In this document: in pieces, positions 8,119 to 13,871 of the stretch
How positions within the stretch are numbered: the first letter of the stretch is position 1
How the letters are laid out: each line of letters opens with the position of its first letter
DNA from: JAHJDS01 sp964569795
GTDB taxonomy: Bacteria; Desulfobacterota; Desulfarculia; Desulfarculales; JAHJDS01
Assembly (NCBI GenBank): GCA_964569795.1
Contig: CAZMVB010000054.1
Coordinates: 1 to 13,910 of the forward strand
Direction: 5' to 3'
DNA length: 13,910 nt
Notes under the pieces: generated by a model
Databases searched by the model: none
What the model saw: the letters and a program-made list of their open reading frames with translations, nothing else
Told to the model about the DNA's origin: nothing
Made by a program: the position numbers and the translations under genes

Positions 8119-8143
8119 CAATGTTATTAGTGGCGTTTCGCGT
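8119..8143 (+). promoter_or_regulatory. Shared upstream element, copy 1
   Basis: CAATGTTATTA followed by a TGGC/TTTCG stretch lies 49 bases before the GG of the sigma-54 promoter. A near copy lies at exactly the same distance before the second paralog (10462). It could bind an enhancer-binding protein or IHF, or be a remnant of the duplication; the sequence does not decide. Confidence 0.4.
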
Positions 8144-8166
8144 TTCGTCCTCCATCGGGCAGTGAA

Positions 8167-8182
8167 TGGCACCAACCGTGCT
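8167..8182 (+). promoter_or_regulatory. Sigma-54 (-24/-12) promoter, paralog 1
   Basis: TGGCAC-CAACC-GTGCT fits the sigma-54 consensus TGGCAC-N5-TTGCW with a single mismatch. The invariant GG (8168-8169) and GC (8180-8181) are ten bases apart as required. Transcription should start near 8193, about 28 bases before the ATG at 8221. The same arrangement before the paralog at 10565 supports it. Confidence 0.75.
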
Positions 8183-8220
8183 ATCCATCAGCGGCAAACG
8201 ACAAGATCAGGGGGTAACTC

Positions 8221-8613
8221 ATGAAAAAGAAAAGAACCATCCTGCTCGCCCTGGGAATCACCCTGGCCTTGGCCGTGGGCCTGTCAGCCTGCGGCTATGG
8301 GGGCGGCTGGGGCGGCGGCCACATGATGGGCCCGGGCTACGGCTACAACATGGGTCCAGGCTATGGATATGGCATGGGCTGGGGCGGCGGGCACATGATG
8401 GGTCCGGGCTACGGCTACAACATGGGTCCAGGCTATGGATATGGCATGGGCTGGGGCGGCGGGCACATGATGGGTCCCGGTTACGGCATGGGCCCCGGCT
8501 ACGGCGGCTGGGGTCAGGGACCTTACTACCGGGGCGGGATGACACCCGATTACGGATTCAACCTCCGGCGGCCCCAGATCGGGTTCGGCAATTGGGAGCC
8601 CCGTCAGGAGTAG
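8221..8613 (+). CDS. Small Gly/Tyr/Met/His-rich repeat lipoprotein (HMMGPGYG type), paralog 1
   Basis: This 130-residue protein begins with a lipoprotein signal: basic MKKKR, a hydrophobic stretch, then the lipobox LSAC with Cys24. The mature part is low complexity: two full and one half copies of a 24-residue unit starting WGGGHMMGPGYG, then a short tail (QGPYYRGGMTP, NLRRPQIGFG). The HMM triplets could bind copper, zinc or another soft metal. The composition resembles the Gly/Met/His-rich part of periplasmic zinc-resistance proteins (ZraP/CpxP/Spy group), but the helical ZraP domain is absent, so the likeness may be only compositional. It has GGGGGT as ribosome site and a sigma-54 promoter; E. 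coli zraP is also sigma-54 dependent, a suggestive parallel. A paralog lies 2.3 kb away. Role inferred as envelope metal binding or stress; not established. Confidence 0.85.
   Translation: MKKKRTILLALGITLALAVGLSACGYGGGWGGGHMMGPGYGYNMGPGYGYGMGWGGGHMMGPGYGYNMGPGYGYGMGWGGGHMMGPGYGMGPGYGGWGQGPYYRGGMTPDYGFNLRRPQIGFGNWEPRQE
8308..8487 (+). repeat. 72-bp in-frame tandem repeat (2.5 copies)
   Basis: Unit starts are at 8308, 8380 and 8452; the third copy stops after 36 bases. The first two copies differ at only about two bases, so the duplication is recent or is kept uniform by recombination. Each unit encodes 24 residues from WGGGHMM to GYGMG. Confidence 0.9.
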
Positions 8614-8714
8614 GACCGCTTACGCGCTGTCCCCTGATTCGGGTGACGGTGTTTATTTTACTGCCCCCGCCCGGTGTCCCACCGTCCAGGAATCGCTATC
8701 TGATTGACCGCTTG

Positions 8715-8738
8715 CCGGGGGGCCCCGCCGCCTCCCGG
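8715..8738 (+). terminator. Hairpin after paralog 1
   Basis: CCGGGGGG (8715-8722) pairs with CCTCCCGG (8731-8738), eight pairs with one G-U. No T-run follows, so it is a weak terminator or an mRNA-stabilising end. The same site, including the following CGCCTTGTC, recurs after paralog 2. Confidence 0.4.
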
Positions 8739-8797
8739 AAGACGCCTTGTCTCTTCAGAACCGGGCCAAAACGGTTCGATTGGAGTGCCAAACTACC

Positions 8798-8838
8798 AGC
8801 GGCCGGCCCGGCTCGCCAAAAAGCCGGGTCCGGCCGCT
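8798..8838. other. Long GC-rich hairpin
   Basis: AGCGGCCGGCCCGGCT (8798-8813) pairs with 8822-8838 over 16 pairs with a single bulged T; the loop is 8814-8821. It lies between two convergent genes and has no T-run on either side. It may be a transcription end for the rightward gene or a folded 3' UTR. Confidence 0.6.
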
Positions 8839-8869
8839 CGGGCAGGATCGCCGTGTCAGTAGTTAGCTT

Positions 8870-8895
8870 AAAAAAGGGGCGCCCGCGGGCGGCCC
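8870..8895 (-). terminator. Intrinsic terminator of the outer-membrane protein gene
   Basis: Read leftward, GGG-C-CGCCCGCGGGCG-C-CCC folds into a GC-rich stem with one C-C mismatch, followed directly by six T (8875-8870). It begins 23 bases after the stop at 8918, a textbook position. Confidence 0.8.
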
Positions 8896-8917
8896 TGTCA
8901 AGGGAATGATCCTGGGC

Positions 8918-10207
8918 TCAGAAACGGAACTGGAAGCTGATCCCGGCCAGCCAGGCGCTGCCCAGGTCGGCGAACAGGGCGTTGCCGCCACCCACGTCCC
9001 ATGTCGGGTCCCAACCATAGTACCAATACGAAATCTCGGGGGCGATGACAAAGTGCCTGTTCACCCGGTACCGGACCGCGAAGTTGAAGGCGTATTTCAC
9101 CTGCTGGCCGTGGTTAAAGGCACCGAACTGGTCATTGGAGGCATTATCCGAACGTTGATAGCCACCGCCCAGATGGAAGCTCACTCGGCCCAGGTAGTAT
9201 TCCAGGCCCAGACAGGCGGACAGGGTGTAGGTGTCCTCGATCTTGGTCTGGGTAAAGTCATTGTTGCCGGCCCACCAGACGGCTGACATGAAGGCCGTCT
9301 GGGCGCCGAAGTAATTGGCCGCCACCCAGTTCCGGCCATAGGACACCTCGCCCTTGATCCGGAAGTTTCCGAGGGAGACCCGGAAGGGAAGGACCAGCAG
9401 GTAGGACAGGACCCGGTCGTTCACCAACCTGGCCCCGGTGATCGGGTCGAACTCGCTCATGTAGATCGAAAACCCGGGCGCCAGGCCGATGTACTTGCCC
9501 TTGTACTTCACCACCAGATCGAAACGGGGCCACATCGTGTTGGGCACCGCGGTCACGCCAAAGGGAAGATTCCCTCCGAAACCCCAATTGATCACATTGG
9601 TTGTGGGCGCCTGCCCCACGGCCGCCATGAAGGTCCAGGGACCGACGTCGTAGTACAGGTCGATCTGGACGAAACGACCCGAGTACTGCTTGCCTTGACC
9701 AATGAACAGGACGACAGGGGCATTGGGCACGACGGCCGAACTATTTTGAAAGGTGAAAGTGCCGACGGCCCCCAGGCCGAACCACTGGTACGGGGCATAG
9801 GCCAGCGAGGCCAGCAGGTTGTCGGTGTGACCGATGACCAGCCGGCAGCGGCCGAACCGATACCAGCCATACATGTACCGCAGGCCGATATTGACCGCGC
9901 CGTGGCCGGCCGCCGGACCGCCGGCCCCGATGCCGAGTTCGATCACGGCGCCGGTGGACTTGTCGTCACTCATCCAGGTGACGCGCAGGTAATTGGTCAC
10001 CGGCATGCCGACGTAAAAGGTGGTCAGATCCGGCATGCGCGAATCATTGAAACCAAAAATGGGGCCGGCGTAGGAGTTACCCGACCGCCAGATGTAACCG
10101 ATGTCCGTATCGACCCGGGCCCCGAGCTTGACCTGATAGGCCGGGGCCGGGAAGGCAACGGCCAGGACCATCGCCAGCGCCAGCCCCACCATAGCCAGCT
10201 TTTTCAC
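8918..10207 (-). CDS. Outer-membrane beta-barrel (porin-like) protein
   Basis: I place the start at GTG 10207-10205, because GGGGAGG lies four bases upstream; the longer frame from 10252 adds 15 residues before the ribosome site. The 429-residue product has a Sec signal peptide (MKKLAMVGLALAMVL) with likely cleavage after FPAPA. The mature chain alternates short amphipathic beta strands rich in Tyr, Trp and Phe (for example YLRVTWM, LRYMYGWYRFG, VKYAFNFAVRYRV, APEISYWYYGW) and ends in ISFQFRF. A final Phe is the recognition signal of BAM-inserted barrels. No named porin family is recognised. It probably forms a pore or channel of unknown selectivity. It is flanked by two paralogous small secreted genes reading the other way and has its own terminator. 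Upstream, TTGACC (10266-10261) and TTGACT (10252-10247) could be -35 boxes, but no good -10 goes with them. Confidence 0.82.
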   Translation of the reverse strand: MKKLAMVGLALAMVLAVAFPAPAYQVKLGARVDTDIGYIWRSGNSYAGPIFGFNDSRMPDLTTFYVGMPVTNYLRVTWMSDDKSTGAVIELGIGAGGPAAGHGAVNIGLRYMYGWYRFGRCRLVIGHTDNLLASLAYAPYQWFGLGAVGTFTFQNSSAVVPNAPVVLFIGQGKQYSGRFVQIDLYYDVGPWTFMAAVGQAPTTNVINWGFGGNLPFGVTAVPNTMWPRFDLVVKYKGKYIGLAPGFSIYMSEFDPITGARLVNDRVLSYLLVLPFRVSLGNFRIKGEVSYGRNWVAANYFGAQTAFMSAVWWAGNNDFTQTKIEDTYTLSACLGLEYYLGRVSFHLGGGYQRSDNASNDQFGAFNHGQQVKYAFNFAVRYRVNRHFVIAPEISYWYYGWDPTWDVGGGNALFADLGSAWLAGISFQFRF

Positions 10208-10461
10208 GGTACCTCCCCTGATATTGCCGAGTTCATAGCTAGCATCAGTCAAAAAAAGGGGGTCAACGTAAGAAGCCGAATTCTCTACTTATTATGATTC
10301 AATCAACAATAAGCGGAGTGAATGCGTTTGCCTTCGTCTTAACCTCGGGCCAGACGGGTAAAATATGAACACCACGCCCCGGAGCCGGATAATGCCTGTA
10401 TAATTTTTTCGCACAACGTCCCCTGCCGGGGATTGCCCGAAAATTATTTATCCTACTAAGG

Positions 10462-10487
10462 CAATGTTATTACTGGGCATTTCGTTT
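10462..10487 (+). promoter_or_regulatory. Shared upstream element, copy 2
   Basis: CAATGTTATTA with following TGGGCATTTCG, 49 bases before the GG of the second sigma-54 promoter, matches copy 1 at 8119 in sequence and spacing. Confidence 0.4.
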
Positions 10488-10509
10488 TGTTCCGGTTTTA
10501 CTCCGTTCC

Positions 10510-10525
10510 TGGCACCCACCGTGCA
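10510..10525 (+). promoter_or_regulatory. Sigma-54 (-24/-12) promoter, paralog 2
   Basis: TGGCAC-CCACC-GTGCA matches TGGCAC-N5-TTGCW except at one base; GG (10511-10512) and GC (10523-10524) are ten bases apart. The expected start is near 10536, with a leader of about 28 bases, as at paralog 1. Confidence 0.75.
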
Positions 10526-10564
10526 ATCAATGCCGGACAACGACAATCAAAAAGGGGGTAACCC

Positions 10565-10930
10565 ATGAAAAAGACAATAACCATCCTGCTCGCCCTGGGA
10601 CTCAGCCTCGTCCTGGCCGTGGCCGTGTCGGCCCGCGGCGGCATGGGTGGCGGCTGGGGCGGCGGCTGGGGCGGCGGCCACATGATGGGTCCCGGCTACG
10701 GTTACAACAACATGGGTCCGGGTTACGGCCACGGCTACGGCATGGGCTGGGGCGGCGGACACATGATGGGCCCCGGCTATGGCGGCTGGGGTCAGGGCTA
10801 TGGCCGGGGCTGGCGTCGGGGACCTTACCAGCGCGGCTGGATGACTCCCGGGTACGGCTTCAACTATCGGCAGCCGGGCAACTGGAACCGAAACCAGGGC
10901 AACTGGTTTAATCCCGGCACCGGGCGCTGA
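10565..10930 (+). CDS. Small secreted Gly/Tyr/Met/His-rich protein, paralog 2
   Basis: The 121-residue product is a paralog of the 8221-8613 protein: the same signal-peptide core (ILLALG), HMMGPGYG blocks and tail (RGPYQRGWMTPGYGFNYRQ). It differs in three ways. The lipobox Cys is replaced, so VSA-R looks like a Sec signal peptidase I site and the protein should be free in the periplasm or outside. The repeats are more degenerate, with two HMM blocks. The tail is longer, with repeated Asn-Trp (GNWNRNQGNWF). It shares the ribosome site GGGGGT, the sigma-54 promoter and the upstream element with its paralog, so the two are likely induced together. Metal binding by His and Met is a plausible but unproven role. 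Confidence 0.85.
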   Translation: MKKTITILLALGLSLVLAVAVSARGGMGGGWGGGWGGGHMMGPGYGYNNMGPGYGHGYGMGWGGGHMMGPGYGGWGQGYGRGWRRGPYQRGWMTPGYGFNYRQPGNWNRNQGNWFNPGTGR

Positions 10931-10967
10931 TGTATCGTCACCTGGTTCAAGTGACCCACATAACTTC

Positions 10968-10996
10968 CTGCCGGGAGGGCCTTCGCCTCCCGGCAG
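10968..10996 (+). terminator. Hairpin after paralog 2
   Basis: CTGCCGGGAGG (10968-10978) pairs perfectly with CCTCCCGGCAG (10986-10996) around a seven-base loop. No T-run follows, so it may attenuate rather than end transcription before lgt, or protect the upstream mRNA. Confidence 0.5.
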
Positions 10997-11047
10997 TCGC
11001 CTTGTCCATCCGCCTCGACACTCGGAACCACAAAGGCAGGTGACGGC

Positions 11048-11839
11048 TTGTATCCCATTCTCCTGAAAATCGGTCCGCTGACCATTCACACCTATGGGGT
11101 GATGGTCGCCCTGGGCATGGGGGCCGGCCTGGTCGTGCTGTATCGCCTGGCCCAAAAGGACGATCTGGACGGCGAAAAGGTTCTGTCATTGGCCCTGTGG
11201 CTGATCCTGGCCGGGGTGATCGGGGCCCGTCTGGCCCACGTCGCCCTTGAGCCTGGGCAATATCTGGCCCGGCCGTTGCGGATCCTGTACATCTGGCAGG
11301 GCGGACTGGCCTTTTCCGGCGGGGTGATCGCGGCCCTGGCCCTGGGGTGGTGGCTGGCCAGACGCCGGGGTCTGCCCCTTTTACGCCTGATGGACGCGGC
11401 CGCGCCGGCCCTGGCCGTGGGCCAGGCCTTTGGCCGCCTGGGCTGTTTCTTCTCAGGGGACAGTTTCGGCAAACCCTTCAGCGGATTATGGGCGGTGACC
11501 TTCACCGACCCGCACTCGGCCGCCCCCAGGGGCATTCCGCTGCATCCAACCCAGCTCTATGCCTCGGGGGCGCTGTTCCTCATCTTTTTCATCACCCTCT
11601 GGCTGTGGCCCCGCCGCCGGTTTTCAGGACAATTATTCTTTGTCTATGGTCTGCTTCACGGGGTGGCCCGGCTGGTGGTCGAGCATTTCCGGGGTGACTG
11701 GCGGGGCGAGCCCATCCTGGGCCTGATCACCCCCACCGGCCTGTTCGCCCTGGGCATGGCCCTGGTTTCGCTGGTGGCACTCGTCTGGCTGTCTCGTCAC
11801 CACCGGGACGGCCGCGAACCCCTGGCCCCCTCGGCCTGA
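11048..11839 (+). CDS. lgt: Prolipoprotein diacylglyceryl transferase
   Basis: Lgt transfers a diacylglyceryl group from phosphatidylglycerol to the lipobox cysteine of prolipoproteins in the inner membrane. The 263 residues are of normal family length and carry several hydrophobic segments, with the hallmarks in order: the N-terminal IHTYGVMVALG, the first-loop GARL region (about residues 60-63), the WQGGLAFSGG stretch, GRLGCFFSGDSFG (the Lgt signature) and HPTQLYAS. The start is taken as TTG at 11048, with AGGTGA closely upstream; no ATG or GTG nearby fits better. It lies 117 bp after paralog 2 in the same direction, with only a hairpin between, so read-through from the sigma-54 promoter is possible. 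At least two genes in this window (1-409 and 8221-8613) encode predicted substrates. Confidence 0.95.
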   Translation: MYPILLKIGPLTIHTYGVMVALGMGAGLVVLYRLAQKDDLDGEKVLSLALWLILAGVIGARLAHVALEPGQYLARPLRILYIWQGGLAFSGGVIAALALGWWLARRRGLPLLRLMDAAAPALAVGQAFGRLGCFFSGDSFGKPFSGLWAVTFTDPHSAAPRGIPLHPTQLYASGALFLIFFITLWLWPRRRFSGQLFFVYGLLHGVARLVVEHFRGDWRGEPILGLITPTGLFALGMALVSLVALVWLSRHHRDGREPLAPSA

Positions 11840-11845
11840 CCGGCT

Positions 11846-11874
11846 CACCAACAGGGCCGGGGCTGGTATTGGTG
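11846..11874 (+). terminator. Possible hairpin after lgt
   Basis: CACCAA (11846-11851) pairs with TTGGTG (11869-11874), with an inner CAG/CTG pairing. There is no T-run, so termination is doubtful. Confidence 0.25.
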
Positions 11875-12029
11875 AATGATACTGGATAGTTAGGCCTTGG
11901 TGGTCCGGGTGGGCAGGACTGGCGAGGTGGACGGGTTATCTACAGTTTTGGCCTCGGCTTCCGCCCCGCCGGTCGTGGGCCGGGGGCGGGTCTGGTAGGC
12001 TGGTTAATGGTAGGAGGGGCTCGGGTCTT

Positions 12030-12350
12030 CTAAAAAATCTCTTCTCTGACAGTGATTCGGAAGCGAATCCTGGAAACCGCCTCCCGGTGAGTGACGGCTT
12101 CCCCGCCCACTCCTCCCTCGAAAATCCATATTCTGGCTTTTGCTCCCCCTTCCGTCGTGGTTGATTCCTTGGTCGTGACAGCTACGTCAAACTCAACAGT
12201 GCAGTTCTCAATTGATTTGGTCTTCCACCCGGGGACTAGAGTGAACGCTTTTGCCTTCAATCCATGCTGTCCGACAAGAGTGTCATTAGCCCCTTTCACC
12301 CCTACCACGATGTCTGCAAGGGCCGATTGAACAAACTCTTGTAGCTCCAT
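12030..12350 (-). CDS. Small protein, Trypco2-like
   Basis: This 106-residue protein has an N-terminal helix (MELQEFVQSALADIVVGV) and a beta-rich remainder with VEFDVAVTT, GGAKARIWIFEGG and a final SRIRFRITV. This pattern is seen in a widespread set of small bacterial proteins that I associate with the Trypco2 (trypsin-co-occurring) domain, which is linked in comparative genomics to predicted conflict and signalling systems. I base this on remembered pattern, not a search. No signal peptide or membrane segment is present. The start has GGGGAG upstream. It is the last gene of a three-gene leftward operon, 15 bases after the preceding stop. Base composition is clearly less GC-rich than the flanking core genes, which suggests transfer. 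Function unknown. Confidence 0.65.
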   Translation of the reverse strand: MELQEFVQSALADIVVGVKGANDTLVGQHGLKAKAFTLVPGWKTKSIENCTVEFDVAVTTKESTTTEGGAKARIWIFEGGVGGEAVTHREAVSRIRFRITVREEIF

Positions 12351-12365
12351 CGTCTCCCCGCCTTG

Positions 12366-12617
12366 CTAATCACGAATCCAGGGCTCGAACTTCTTCTTCA
12401 CTTCGGCCATTTGCTCCTCAACGTGGTCGTTCGTCTGGCCTGTGGGCGCAAGCCACTTCCGAAATTCTTTTTCAGCTTCTCGCCACCGCACCCGCTCTTG
12501 TCTGAGCCTGGTCAGAAGCTCGAAGGCCCGCTCTTCATCGAGGTAGTGAGAGCAAAAGATTCTGTCCAAATCACCGAAGCACCCTTCAATGCTGTTTGTC
12601 CAGGGTCCTTTTTGCAT
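12366..12617 (-). CDS. Hypothetical small charged helical protein
   Basis: I take the start at ATG 12617-12615 (83 residues), because AAGGAAAAGGGG lies just upstream. The frame stays open to ATG 12722, which would add 35 residues and overlap the upstream gene by 32 bases, but with a poorer ribosome site. The protein is rich in Glu, Arg and Lys and looks mainly helical (YLDEERAFELLTRLRQERV, then REAEKEFRKWL), ending EPWIRD. There is no signal peptide or membrane segment. I do not recognise the family. It lies between the 178-residue protein gene and the Trypco2-like gene on the same strand and is probably cotranscribed with them. Confidence 0.6.
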   Translation of the reverse strand: MQKGPWTNSIEGCFGDLDRIFCSHYLDEERAFELLTRLRQERVRWREAEKEFRKWLAPTGQTNDHVEEQMAEVKKKFEPWIRD

Positions 12618-12690
12618 GGTTTTCCCCTTTTCCTTGGTTCCTGGCTGTAGGGGCAGCCTCCCCCCCAGCTTGGCCGGAATAGCTTTTGCT

Positions 12691-13227
12691 TCAGTCTTGT
12701 TGATCCCTCCAATTGTCCTCATTCCAATAATCGAAAAAGAAGTGTGTTACGGCTGTTCCGCAGAGACTGATTAATTTCCTTATTGCTTCATCGTTTGATG
12801 GGTCATTCCGGTCCAATAGATTCCAGGCTATCCAGACCCCTAAAGCGTCTGCCGAGATACGGTGACTCCCCTCTCCTTGGTATTCAGGGGCCGCTTCCAT
12901 AGTGTCGTACATTTGATCGAAAAGTCCCCGACAATCCTCAAACGCTTCTATTCCGTCAGGGTACTTGTCAACCAATTTCTCTACGACAATCTGCAACAGA
13001 GTATCTTCTACCTGTTGGGGAATCACGCCCCGTCGTATCAGATTTCCCAGCCGAGTGTTCGCCACGAAAACCCCTGCGATAGTATTTATAAAATCCCAGT
13101 GTTCTTGGTCTATTTCAAGCACCTTGGGTTCGTGTTCTGCCACTTTCATGTAAAGCATGACTGCATTGTTAAAAGCAGTATCAACAAGACGTTCGGCGGC
13201 TTTTTCTAGTGGTGTACTTTGTCCCAC
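12691..13227 (-). CDS. Hypothetical protein, first gene of the low-GC operon
   Basis: The start is taken as GTG 13227-13225, because TTGGAGG lies eight bases upstream; the longest frame starts at TTG 13242, inside that ribosome site, and is unlikely. The product (178 residues) is acidic and mostly helical, with segments such as EKAAERLVDTAFNNAVMLYM, VEDTLLQIVVEKLVDKYPDG and LGVWIAWNLLDRNDPSNDEA, and it ends in a Trp/Asp-rich tail (FDYWNEDNW). No signal peptide, clear membrane segment or catalytic motif is seen, and I do not recognise the family. Codon use and base composition are noticeably AT-richer than in the left part of the window. As the first gene of a compact three-gene unit near a tRNA, it may be accessory DNA. 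A TTGACA box lies about 55 bases upstream. Confidence 0.65.
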   Translation of the reverse strand: MGQSTPLEKAAERLVDTAFNNAVMLYMKVAEHEPKVLEIDQEHWDFINTIAGVFVANTRLGNLIRRGVIPQQVEDTLLQIVVEKLVDKYPDGIEAFEDCRGLFDQMYDTMEAAPEYQGEGSHRISADALGVWIAWNLLDRNDPSNDEAIRKLISLCGTAVTHFFFDYWNEDNWRDQQD

Positions 13228-13259
13228 TACGATAGCCTCCAAGTGATTATCTGATATTC

Positions 13260-13288
13260 AGACTAAACAGAGATTTATTCTTTGTCAA
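13260..13288 (-). promoter_or_regulatory. Candidate promoter of the three-gene low-GC operon
   Basis: A perfect TTGACA (13288-13283) is followed 17 bases later by TAGTCT, a poor -10 (three of six). A perfect TATAAT overlaps just upstream of the TTGACA, but without a good -35 of its own. The AT-rich stretch is the likely promoter region; the exact boxes are uncertain. Confidence 0.35.
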
Positions 13289-13429
13289 TTATAAAAGAGC
13301 ATTGCGGCTAGGGGCTGGCCCACCGCCCGAAGGTCACGTAGCACGCCCTACGTTTACTACAAGCCGCCGGGTTAGGCCCCTACCCTGGCCTTGAAGGTCA
13401 GGATATGCTGCCAGCCCGGCCCCGCCAGG

Positions 13430-13440
13430 TGGTAGGCGGT
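13430..13440. repeat. 11-bp copy of the tRNA-Val 3' end
   Basis: TGGTAGGCGGT is identical to 13515-13525, the 3' end of the tRNA including CCA, in the same orientation and 85 bp away. It could be an attachment-site footprint or a tRNA remnant, or chance. Confidence 0.35.
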
Positions 13441-13467
13441 TGGGCGCGGGACGCCGAGCCTGGCCTG

Positions 13468-13500
13468 TAAACAAAAAGGGCTCGGCCATTGGCCAAGCCC
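13468..13500 (-). terminator. Intrinsic terminator of tRNA-Val
   Basis: Read leftward, GGGCTTGGCC-AAT-GGCCGAGCCC forms ten pairs (one G-U), followed by TTTTTGTTT. It begins about 15 bases after the tRNA 3' end. Confidence 0.85.
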
Positions 13501-13514
13501 TACTCAAATCATCT

Positions 13515-13589
13515 TGGTAGGCGGTGCGGGACTTGAACCCGCGACTTCCACCGTGTGAGGATGGCACTCTGCCGCTGAGTTAACCGCCT
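13515..13589 (-). tRNA. tRNA-Val (anticodon CAC)
   Basis: A 75-base cloverleaf: acceptor AGGCGGT/ACCGCCT, D arm ACTC...GAGT, anticodon stem CCATC/GGTGG with loop CTCACAC giving anticodon CAC, T arm GCGGG-TTCAAGT-CCCGC, and an encoded CCA end. It reads GUG codons, the favoured Val codon in GC-rich genomes. The first base is A, paired with U, instead of the usual G. Confidence 0.95.
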
Positions 13590-13599
13590 GTACTCCCCG

Positions 13600-13628
13600 T
13601 CTATAACCCAAACCGAAACCCAGGGCAA
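13600..13628 (-). promoter_or_regulatory. Promoter of tRNA-Val
   Basis: Read leftward, TTGCCC (13628-13623) and TATAGA (13605-13600) are separated by 17 bases, four of six matches each, placing the start just before the tRNA at 13589. Confidence 0.55.
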
Positions 13629-13724
13629 GAGAAAACCTGGTTGCGGGTTCGTCGGTCCCCTGTTACATAGCATAGTGGGAGTGCCGCCCACCACTTTACC
13701 GCAGCGTCGCCCCCCTCACCCCGC

Positions 13725-13752
13725 CCCTCTCCCCCCAAAAGGGTGGAGAGGG
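13725..13752. repeat. Intergenic palindrome CCCTCTCC...GGAGAGGG
   Basis: CCCTCTCCCCCC (13725-13736) pairs with GGGTGGAGAGGG (13741-13752) around AAAA, with one C-T mismatch. Preceded by CCCCCTCACCCCG, it has the look of dispersed CCCTCTCC-type palindromic repeats found between genes in many GC-rich genomes. Confidence 0.65.
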
Positions 13753-13848
13753 AGACAGTAGCGGACCTACGGGTCAGCCGAAACGAAATGGAGGCGGCAA
13801 GCGCGGACGACGGCCTGACATTCTGTAGGGCGGTTGTCGCGAGGTAAG

Positions 13849-13869
13849 GGTGGCAACTGCCACCTTTTT
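13849..13869 (+). terminator. Rightward intrinsic terminator
   Basis: GGTGGC-AACT-GCCACC is followed by TTTTT. No rightward gene precedes it inside the window, so it either ends an unrecognised transcript or insulates the promoter that follows. Confidence 0.6.
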
Positions 13870-13871
13870 GC

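Larger units (their letters stand above)
8614..8917. other. 304-bp non-coding gap between convergent genes
   Basis: No gene is seen here. It holds three hairpins: one shared with the paralog's 3' flank (8715-8738), a long one at 8798-8838, and the leftward intrinsic terminator of the outer-membrane protein gene at 8870-8895. Confidence 0.7.
10208..10564. other. 357-bp non-coding gap between divergent genes
   Basis: No gene is seen. The right third (10462-10564) is the duplicated control region of paralog 2. TATAAT occurs at 10399-10404 but without a convincing -35 at the proper distance. The rest is AT-richer than its neighbours and holds no clear structure beyond a short CCCC-TGCC-GGGG hairpin near 10421-10432. 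Confidence 0.6.

Noticed and set aside
8308..8487. Possible CRISPR array
   Set aside because: Repeats are contiguous, in frame and without spacers; they are a coding tandem repeat.
8166..8909. 247-residue frame through paralog 1 in another phase
   Set aside because: It starts inside the sigma-54 promoter and reads the tandem repeat out of frame; the 8221 frame has signal peptide, ribosome site and a paralog.
13309..13382. Integron attC site (GTTAGGC core at 13371)
   Set aside because: Only one core box is present; the matching inverse core at the other end is missing and there is no integrase.
13334..13694. Two short leftward frames across the tRNA region
   Set aside because: They run over the tRNA-Val gene, its terminator and its promoter, and have no coding support.
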